5,304 nucleotides of DNA, taken from contig JAOAEP010000051.1 in the NCBI GenBank assembly GCA_026416755.1, positions 1 to 5,304 of the forward strand. The letters are read 5' to 3'. The DNA is from a bacterium. GTDB taxonomy: Bacteria > Ratteibacteria > UBA8468 > B48-G9 > JAFGKM01. How positions within the stretch are numbered: the stretch's first letter is position 1; every line of letters starts with the position of its first letter. The notes below the pieces were generated by a model. It did not search any database, was not told the DNA's origin, and saw only the letters and a program-made list of their open reading frames with translations. This document shows positions 1-5,304 of this stretch, piece by piece. Both the position numbers and the translations under genes were made by a program.

Positions 1-1575
1 TTCTGCTTTCTTATCTTCTCTTGTTTTTTGTAATTTTTCTCTTAAGTTTTGTTTTTTTAATTTTTTTAATGTTTTTTCACTTATTTCATCTATTTCTTTT
101 AAAAACTTCCTACAAGGTTTAACATCAAAAAGTTCCAAAGAGCAATATTTCTTTTTCAGATATTCAGAAAAAAATAAAACTCTATTTTCTAAGTGATATT
201 TTGTAGTTTCATTAAAATTTTGTAATTTACATAAATAACTAAAAAATTCTTTTTTTGCGAAAAATTTAATTTGTTCCAAATAATTACTTGATTTTCCAGA
301 AGAAAGAAGACAACAATATGTAGTAAGAAGAAAAAGAATTTCTTTTCCTTGGGTCCAGTTAACTATTTCAGAATCATAGGAATTATGATGAAATTTCCCA
401 GGAGAGGAAATTATGTATAAAACAGGAATACCAATACTTAAATCAGAAATAAATGTGTTATCATGATAAGGAGTTCTTCTTTTTCTCCATGGAAAACAAA
501 AAAATCTCTCAAGTAGGTCTTCAAATATCCAATCACCAAAGAAAGGATTTGTAAAATGACTTTCATAAACTGTTATATATTTAGTACCAGTTTTTTGAAT
601 GTCACATGTTATACAGTCAACATTAATACCATAAATAATACTATGCTTCTTTTCAAAAAAATTTTCAAATCCATACATTTCCATTCCAAATAAAAATCTT
701 ATTCCATATTCAGGAGTAAAGCCATAATTTTCAATCATTGTATTTATTAAATTAGCAACTTCTATTAGTCCACTTACTCCTGAAGCATTATCATTTATCA
801 TTGGTTCATATAAATGTGCCAGGAATGTAATTTCTTTTTTTCTTTTACCTGGTATATTTCCAGTTATTAAATTGATTTTCCCATTATATATTTTACTTTT
901 AACACAAGCACAGACCTTTACAGAACCCTTTTCAATTAACTTTTTCAATAATTCCCCTTTTGAAGGAGATATAGAAAAACAAATTAATTTTTTTTCGTCT
1001 TTTGTTTGATACCACCCAGATCTTCTTGACCATCCATTTATCCAATACATACAATCTTTATATTCAGGAGCGCCACTATATGAAGAAATTATCCCTTCTG
1101 CATTTGTACTTTCTATAGATTCTCTACAAATTGATGGATGGATATTATCGCAAAAAACAAGATAATTTTTTAGATTCTTCTTTTTGTTAATATCGTTAAT
1201 ATGAATAATTTCAAACAATTTTTCTTTCGTAGGAGCAGACCTGTTTGCAATACAGAATGGATGAATTTTTGTATCTGCAAGAATATAATCTTTAAATTCA
1301 ATTGGATGAGTAATTTTAAGATAAGCATATTCCCAGTCAAAACTTTCTGGCATAATAAAATCACCATAAACTGTCTTTCCATCTGCTTTAAGTTCAATTA
1401 TTTCTACATTTTTAACTTTTGAATTTTTCAATTCTTCTCTACATAATTTTGCTGATTTTTCAAAATCACTATAATTAAAATTTTTCTCTAAATTAAAAAT
1501 TTCATAAGTAAGTTTTACCCACTTTGTTTCACTAAATAGATCCCTAATTGTCCTATATAATTGCTTCACATTCAT
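1..1575 (-). CDS. M28/DUF4910-type zinc aminopeptidase-like protein, C-terminus beyond left edge
   Basis: The frame is open from an ATG at 1575 to the left edge: 525 codons with no stop seen, and the C-terminus lies outside. Residues about 200-235 (FSISPSKGE, then LITGNIPGKRKKE) resemble the segment before the catalytic core in DUF4910/M28-like proteins. The core follows: LAHLYEP with His254, INDNASGVSGLIE with Asp262, FGMEMYG with Glu299, INVDC with Asp320, and GKFHHNSYD with His396/397. These match the H-D-E-D-H order of di-zinc M28 exopeptidases, so a soluble aminopeptidase-like hydrolase is inferred; the substrate is unknown. Met follows Glu299 where classical M28 enzymes have Glu-Glu. 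No signal peptide is seen. From about residue 470 the chain is Lys/Leu/Glu-rich and probably helical or coiled coil. The start ATG overlaps the ispF stop as ATGA and has no clear Shine-Dalgarno, which suggests coupling to ispF. The family call is by motif only. Confidence 0.75.
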   Translation of the reverse strand, partial: MNVKQLYRTIRDLFSETKWVKLTYEIFNLEKNFNYSDFEKSAKLCREELKNSKVKNVEIIELKADGKTVYGDFIMPESFDWEYAYLKITHPIEFKDYILADTKIHPFCIANRSAPTKEKLFEIIHINDINKKKNLKNYLVFCDNIHPSICRESIESTNAEGIISSYSGAPEYKDCMYWINGWSRRSGWYQTKDEKKLICFSISPSKGELLKKLIEKGSVKVCACVKSKIYNGKINLITGNIPGKRKKEITFLAHLYEPMINDNASGVSGLIEVANLINTMIENYGFTPEYGIRFLFGMEMYGFENFFEKKHSIIYGINVDCITCDIQKTGTKYITVYESHFTNPFFGDWIFEDLLERFFCFPWRKRRTPYHDNTFISDLSIGIPVLYIISSPGKFHHNSYDSEIVNWTQGKEILFLLTTYCCLLSSGKSSNYLEQIKFFAKKEFFSYLCKLQNFNETTKYHLENRVLFFSEYLKKKYCSLELFDVKPCRKFLKEIDEISEKTLKKLKKQNLREKLQKTREDKKAE

Positions 1576-2036
1576 TTTTCAATTAAAACTACAGAGATTG
1601 AAGCGCAAAAATTTTCTTTCTTTATTCCTTCAGTAGTTTTCCCCTTTATGCCTATTTTTTCTTTCTCTATTTCTATTATATTAGACAAACTTTCTTTAAT
1701 CTTCTCTACAAATGGTAAAATTTTGGGTTTTTCACATATAATCACATTGTCAATGTTAGATATTTTGTATCCATCCTCTTTTAAAAATTCAATCACCTTT
1801 TTCAATATTTTTTTGCTATCTATCCCTTTTATTTTTTTATCTGTATCTGGAAAGTAATATCCAATATCGGGTCTTCCAAGTGCTCCAAGTATTGCATCAC
1901 TAATTGCATGAATTAAAACATCTCCATCACTGTGTCCTGAAAGTCCTTTTTCATATGGTATTTCAACCCCCCCAAGGATAAATTTCCGTCCTTTTACAAA
2001 TTTATGAATATCAAATCCAATCCCTGTTTTAAACAT
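1572..2036 (-). CDS. ispF: 2-C-methyl-D-erythritol 2,4-cyclodiphosphate synthase
   Basis: IspF is the cytosolic MEP-pathway enzyme that converts CDP-methylerythritol 2-phosphate to 2-C-methyl-D-erythritol 2,4-cyclodiphosphate plus CMP. Family members are homotrimers with a metal at the active site. The 154-residue length is typical. The N-terminal GIGFDIHKF supplies metal ligands Asp9 and His11, and GHSDGDVLIHAISDA supplies the third, His43, plus the His35-Ser36 pair. DAILGALGRPDIGYYFPDTD is the family signature, and KGKTTEGI near residues 131-138 corresponds to the conserved Thr-Thr-Glu nucleotide-binding segment. All key residues are present and the frame is intact. The start is 2 bp past the GH4 stop, with only a weak AGAGA upstream. 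The stop overlaps the next ATG. No ispD is visible nearby, although ispD and ispF are commonly adjacent or fused. The identification is secure. Confidence 0.97.
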   Translation of the reverse strand: MFKTGIGFDIHKFVKGRKFILGGVEIPYEKGLSGHSDGDVLIHAISDAILGALGRPDIGYYFPDTDKKIKGIDSKKILKKVIEFLKEDGYKISNIDNVIICEKPKILPFVEKIKESLSNIIEIEKEKIGIKGKTTEGIKKENFCASISVVLIEK

Positions 2037-2038
2037 TT

Positions 2039-3329
2039 TTAATCTCTAAATTCAGGTAAATACTCTTTTTCTTTTTCAAACATCTCATCAACCATTTTTT
2101 TTATTTCTTCCAAAGATGAAACAGCGCTTGTAAGAGGGTCAAGAGCGATTGCCTGGTATACAAAAGATTTTCTTCTTTTAACCGCTCCTTCAACTGCAAG
2201 TTCTTGAACATTTATATTCAATTTATTTAAAGCAGCACATTGGGGTGGTAAATTTCCTATCTTTACAGGTCTTATATTCTCTTTTTCTGCAAAACAGGGA
2301 ACTTCTACACAACATCCATATGGTAAATTATCTATTAATCCTTCGTTTAAAACATTTCCATTAAATCTGAAAATTTCTCCTGTCTCTAAAGCATTTATTA
2401 TATATGCACAGTATTCATTACTCCTTCCTATTTCAATTTTTTCTTTTCCTTCTGCTTCTCTTTTTAATTTTTCTGTTGCTGGGTCGTAACCATTTTTACA
2501 AACCTCAAGATAAATCCAGCCATGTGTATTGTATTTCTCTATAAGTTCTTTTCTTTTGTTGAAATAAGGAACATATTCTGCCATATGAAAACTTGATTCA
2601 CTTACAAAATATCCAAAATGTTTCATAATTTCAAATCTTACAGGGTCTTTTTTAAAAATTTCAGGTTTTTTCATTGCTTCAAATAATTGCGGATAAAGGT
2701 CTTTACCATTCCTTTTAAATTCAAGAAACCACGCCATGTGGTTTATTCCACCTGCCCAGTAATATATCTCTTCAAAAGGTACACCAATATAATTTGACAT
2801 TTGCCATGCAGTTCCTTGAATACTATGACATAAACCAACAACTTTTCTATATCCATATTTTATCATCGCCCATGTATTCATTGCCATTGGATTTGTATAA
2901 TTTAAAAACCATGCCGATGGACACATTTTTTTTATATCTTCACATATTTCAAGTAAAACTGGAATAGTTCTTAAGGCATAAAAAAACACCACCAGGACCA
3001 ACTGTATCTCCAACCGCTTGATGAACACCATATTTTCTTGGTATAGAAACATCAAGTTCAAATGCATCTAAACCCCCTACTCTAATTGTATTTATGATAT
3101 AGTCAGAATCAGCAATAATGTCTTTTCTATCTGTTGATGATAGAATTTCCATATTCAAATTTTCTTGTTTTTTTAGGGTATGTGCCCACTTTGTTATTAA
3201 ATTTAATCTTCCCTCATCAATATCATTTAAAGCAAGTGTAAAATTTCTTAAATTTGAAAAAGTTATAATATCAAGGATAAATCTTTTTGTAAAACCTAAA
3301 CTACCTGCTCCAATTATAGTAATTTTCAT
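2039..3329 (-). CDS. melA: GH4 alpha-galactosidase/alpha-glucosidase (MelA-like), frameshifted
   Basis: GH4 enzymes hydrolyse glycosides by an NAD- and divalent-metal-dependent redox/elimination mechanism. The N-terminal Rossmann motif is KITIIGAGSLGFTKRF, followed by NDIDEGRL and RVGGLDAFELD with IPRKYG. After the frame break come LNYTNPMAMNTWAM, GLCHSIQGTA (metal-ligand Cys167) and GGINHMAW (His197), then GLIDNLPYGCCVEVPC and a MelA-like C-terminus ending about EYLPEFRD. CHS-type motifs are associated with alpha-galactosidases in this family, so MelA-like is favoured, but specificity is inferred. Reading must shift by one base at 2980-2986: the coding strand has seven Ts where six would give GPGGVFYALRTIPVLL. 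Corrected, the protein is 429 residues, a normal length. Uncorrected, translation ends after about 126 residues, before all metal ligands. The start at 3329 has a good Shine-Dalgarno. The gene lies 14 bp after the esterase and 2 bp before ispF. Confidence 0.88.
2980..2986 (-). other. Frame break in the GH4 gene at a T7 run
   Basis: On the coding strand the run reads GTT TTT TTA TGC CTT, giving GGVFLCLKNYS and an early stop. Removing one T gives GTT TTT TAT GCC TTA, that is GGVFYALRTIP, the conserved GH4 sequence. The downstream part of the protein reads open and family-like all the way to the stop, so only one base separates the two halves. Confidence 0.9.
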
Positions 3330-3332
3330 ATA

Positions 3333-3340
3333 CCACCCCT
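3333..3340 (-). promoter_or_regulatory. Shine-Dalgarno of the GH4 gene
   Basis: The coding strand reads AGGGGTGG three bases before TATATG-type spacing to the ATG at 3329. It is the clearest purine-rich ribosome-binding site in the window. It suggests GH4 translation is initiated independently of the esterase gene that ends 14 bp upstream; other junctions here rely on overlap or near-abutment instead. Confidence 0.7.
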
Positions 3341-3343
3341 TTT

Positions 3344-4140
3344 TTAAAAATTATGTTCTTTCAACCAGTTTTCACATAACAAAGTCCATTTTGAAACATT
3401 AAGATTATTTTCAGCAAGTCCAAGTCCATGAGGTCCTTTTTCAAAAATATGAAGTTGAAAATCAATTTTTTTTCTTTAAGCGCCAAGGCAAAAAGAATAC
3501 TGTGTTCAACAGGAACAACACTGTCATTCTGCGTATGCCATATAAAACAAGGTGGTGTATCTTGCTTAACATGTTTTTCAGATGACAATAATTCAAGAGT
3601 TTCTTCTGAAGGGTTTTCTCCAAGTAAATTTTCTATACAACCTTTATGACTAAAATTTATTAAAGAAATTACAGGATAACATAAAATTAATAAATCTGGT
3701 CTTGAAGAAACACTTTCAATAGAATTATCTGTATTTTCCCCATAATCAAAATGAACACCGATACAGGATGCAAGATGTCCTCCTGCTGAAAATCCAATTA
3801 CACCTATTCTATTAGGATCTATGTTGAACTTATCTGAATTATATCTTATAAATCTTATTGCCCTCTGAGCATCAATAAAAGGAATTGGATACTTATATGG
3901 AGAAACACGATAATCAAGCACAAAAGATGAAATTCCTATTTTATTTAACCATAAGGCAATTGGCTCTTTTTCATGAGGTGCTTTTGTTATGTATCCTCCG
4001 CCAGGGAAAATAATTATACAGGAATTACTTTTTTTATTTTCAACTAAATATGGGGTAAGGGTAGGAATATCATCTTTTGAATTACCTTTTGCATAAGGGA
4101 CTTTTTTCCCCCAAATTGGTATGGGTTTTCTATTTTTCAT
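3344..4140 (-). CDS. Alpha/beta-hydrolase esterase (BD-FAE / acetyl-xylan esterase type), frameshifted near C-terminus
   Basis: This is a soluble serine esterase of the alpha/beta-hydrolase fold. Relatives remove acetyl or feruloyl groups from plant-type polysaccharides or hydrolyse other short esters; the substrate here is inferred from neighbours only. FPGGGY (residues 45-50) is the HGGG-like oxyanion loop, VLDYRVSP follows, GFSAGG carries nucleophile Ser118, and WHTQNDSVVP carries Asp206. As read, the frame ends at 3361 with 259 residues and an unrelated tail lacking a catalytic His. One base earlier in frame after an A8 run (3466-3473) the sequence reads IDFQLHIFEKGPHGLGL, with His238 as the expected third triad member, and then NWLKEHNF with a stop at 3344-3346 (265 residues). 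I therefore give the restored end. The start is 1 bp after the URO-D-like stop, with no evident Shine-Dalgarno, so coupling is likely. No signal peptide is seen. Confidence 0.85.
3438..3461 (-). repeat. 7-bp inverted repeat just downstream of the A8 run
   Basis: On the coding strand TTTTCAA (3461-3455) is followed by a 10-base loop and then TTGAAAA (3444-3438), a perfect 7-bp arm pair beginning four bases after the slippery run. The pairing has only one G-C pair, so any hairpin would be weak. It lies inside the esterase coding region and may be chance in such AT-rich DNA. Confidence 0.3.
3466..3473 (-). other. Frame break / possible -1 slippery site in the esterase gene (A8 run)
   Basis: The coding strand reads CTT AAA GAA AAA AAA TTG. 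In register this contains the heptamer A_AAA_AAA. A -1 slip gives GAA AAA AAA ATT GAT, which is exactly the reading needed for KKIDFQLHIFEKGPHG. A ninth A in the DNA would give the same protein. Sequence error, mutation, transcript slippage and ribosomal frameshifting cannot be told apart from sequence alone. Confidence 0.8.
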
Positions 4141-4141
4141 T

Positions 4142-5304
4142 TTAATATTTTTCTGCTAATTCTTTTGCAATTTTTACCCATTCAGAAATTCTTTCAGGTT
4201 TATTTCTACATGTGTGAATGTCTTTAAGAATTATTTCAACTACACAATTTTTTGTTTTTTCAAGTGCATCTTTTATTGTTTTTCTTATATAGTCCTCTTC
4301 CCATGTATCAGATGCCATAAAAGAAGGGTTTGGTTTCCAGGAAAAAATCGCTCTTTTACCGAGTTTTTCTGCACCTTCAGCAATATCAACCCATGGGCTC
4401 ATTGATAATCTTCTTAATCTCGGAATATGTTTAAAAATTATATCTATTTTTTTATGAAGTGGTTCACAACATCCATAACAATTAAGTCCAAATTTACTTA
4501 AAAATTTACCCTCATATTTTAAAGCGAATTCTTCATGCATACAAGGTGATACAAGAGAAAAAATTTGTGTTGTTGCATGTCCCCATAGGTCCTTTATTCT
4601 TACATGAATTCCATCAAAATCAGGTTGTGGTAGTTCGTCTGTAAAACCAACTCCACCAGAGCCAACATAATGAGGTCCATTATTTAAAGACAAAACATTA
4701 TTTTTCTCATAAAATTCCCATTCTTCAATTTTACATTCAGTTATAAAATCTAAAATTTTATGTAACCAGGAAGGCCTATCCATCATATCCATAAAGAAAT
4801 TGTCAATACCTCGTACAGTAATAAACCAGTCAATTGGAGCAAACCAAGGATGGGAGGGACCTCTTTTTTCAACCTCAAGAATTCCAGCCAGGGCTTCAGA
4901 TGTCTTTTGATATAATCTTTCAGTTTCTTCCCAATCGATTGATATTTCTGGCTTTTTTAGTTTTTCTATATCTTTTTCTTCTTTAATAACTGGTTCAAAA
5001 TGTTTCGCACCATAAGCAAATTCTGGTTTTATATCTTTCACTTCAACTCCAAAACCTGTATTTTTTATTACTATTGGATAATAAACTTTACAATCAATCA
5101 CATTATCGTCTTTTATATTTTCCCAATAATAAATTCTCTGTCTTAAATCCCATTCAATTCTTCTAAAATATTCATCTTCACATAAAAGTTGCTTTTCCGG
5201 TAAAATTTCTCTCCAACTACCCTCAGGAAAAATCAAAACAAGTGGTCTTATTCTCTCAAGTTTATTATACTTTTTCCATATTTCTTCTTTTTCTTTCTGA
5301 ATTG
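4142..5304 (-). CDS. URO-D superfamily protein (not HemE; methyltransferase-like), N-terminus beyond right edge
   Basis: The frame is open from the stop at 4142-4144 to the right edge (386 full codons). The codon at 5236 is TTG in mid-frame; the family-like stretch LERIRPLVLIFPEGSWRE runs through it, so the true start lies beyond 5304, probably a short distance given the usual length near 400 residues. The resemblance is to uroporphyrinogen decarboxylase-fold proteins (PF01208 type) of uncultured and anaerobic bacteria: HPWFAPIDWFITVRGIDNF, NNGPHYVGSGGVGFTDELP, CYGCCEPLHKKID (4463-4480 for CYGCCE), IPRLRRLSMSPWVDIAEG and a final KDIHTCRNKPERI. Signatures of true HemE are not seen, so porphyrin decarboxylation is unlikely. 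MtaA/CmuA-like corrinoid methyltransferases share the fold and bind zinc through His/Cys; the Cys cluster and HTC (4208-4216) could form such a site, but this is inference. The esterase starts 1 bp after its stop, implying co-expression. Confidence 0.72.
   Translation of the reverse strand, partial: IQKEKEEIWKKYNKLERIRPLVLIFPEGSWREILPEKQLLCEDEYFRRIEWDLRQRIYYWENIKDDNVIDCKVYYPIVIKNTGFGVEVKDIKPEFAYGAKHFEPVIKEEKDIEKLKKPEISIDWEETERLYQKTSEALAGILEVEKRGPSHPWFAPIDWFITVRGIDNFFMDMMDRPSWLHKILDFITECKIEEWEFYEKNNVLSLNNGPHYVGSGGVGFTDELPQPDFDGIHVRIKDLWGHATTQIFSLVSPCMHEEFALKYEGKFLSKFGLNCYGCCEPLHKKIDIIFKHIPRLRRLSMSPWVDIAEGAEKLGKRAIFSWKPNPSFMASDTWEEDYIRKTIKDALEKTKNCVVEIILKDIHTCRNKPERISEWVKIAKELAEKY

Noticed and set aside
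1..250. T-rich plus-strand tracts as possible terminators or promoter elements
   Set aside because: The tracts are Lys/Phe codon runs within an open coding frame, and I found no GC-rich hairpin preceding a T tract.
1201..1857. Plus-strand and alternate minus-strand open frames around 1170-1857
   Set aside because: They lie opposite or out of frame within the well-supported peptidase-like and ispF genes, are low-complexity Phe/Ile/Lys-rich, and show no domain-like motifs.
2979..2986. In-register U_UUU_UUA heptamer in the GH4 gene as a programmed -1 frameshift site
   Set aside because: The run is in register as a slippery heptamer, but a -1 slip gives ATG CCT TAA, an immediate stop. The GH4 frame needs +1 (or loss of one T), so -1 recoding is not productive here.
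2949..3067. Overlapping separate genes for the two GH4 halves, the second starting at 3067
   Set aside because: The first 29 residues of the second frame resemble no part of GH4 and are a frame shadow of the first half; conserved sequence passes from one frame to the other exactly at the T7 run.
4142..5236. A complete 364-residue URO-D-like gene starting at 5236
   Set aside because: The codon at 5236 is TTG inside a longer open frame, and family-like sequence (RIRPLVLIFPEG) continues upstream of it to the window edge, so the start is outside the window.
1..5304. CRISPR array, tRNA/rRNA genes, insertion sequence
   Set aside because: No regularly spaced repeats, no tRNA-like or rRNA-like segments and no transposase-like frames or terminal repeats were recognised; nearly every base is in a coding frame.

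Overview
The window is a very AT-rich stretch of bacterial DNA. All recognisable genes lie on the minus strand and are packed almost end to end. In the direction of transcription (right to left) they are: a uroporphyrinogen decarboxylase (URO-D) superfamily protein cut by the right edge (4142-5304), an alpha/beta-hydrolase esterase (about 3344-4140), a MelA-like family 4 glycosidase (GH4, 2039-3329), ispF of the MEP isoprenoid pathway (1572-2036), and an M28/DUF4910-type zinc peptidase-like protein cut by the left edge (1-1575). Junctions are 1 bp, 14 bp, 2 bp and a 4-bp ATGA overlap. The five genes therefore look like one co-transcribed, partly translationally coupled unit. Neither a promoter nor a terminator is visible, so both operon ends lie outside the window. 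No stretch over 300 bases is without a gene, and I see no RNA gene, CRISPR array or mobile element.

The organism is a bacterium, because it encodes IspF and uses Shine-Dalgarno and ATGA coupling. Its coding strand is A/G-rich and its proteins are rich in Lys, Ile, Glu and Phe. A URO-D-like protein beside a GH4 glycosidase, a BD-FAE-type esterase and a DUF4910-type peptidase suggests a poorly cultivated anaerobic or fermentative lineage. The sequence alone does not fix the phylum.

The esterase and GH4 genes plausibly serve glycoside or acylated-carbohydrate catabolism: the esterase removes acyl groups and GH4 cleaves the glycosidic bond by its NAD/metal redox mechanism. The URO-D-like protein lacks the HemE signatures and may be a methyltransferase-type enzyme of unknown substrate. 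ispF looks like a housekeeping passenger in this unit.

The most notable feature is that both central catabolic genes are broken by a single-base frame change inside a homopolymer. The GH4 gene has one extra T in a T7 run. The esterase gene has an A8 run where A9 would keep the frame, and its catalytic His lies in the other frame. Sequencing or assembly error is the simplest explanation. However, the esterase run is in register as a canonical A_AAA_AAA -1 slippery heptamer, and slipping there would restore exactly the expected C-terminus.
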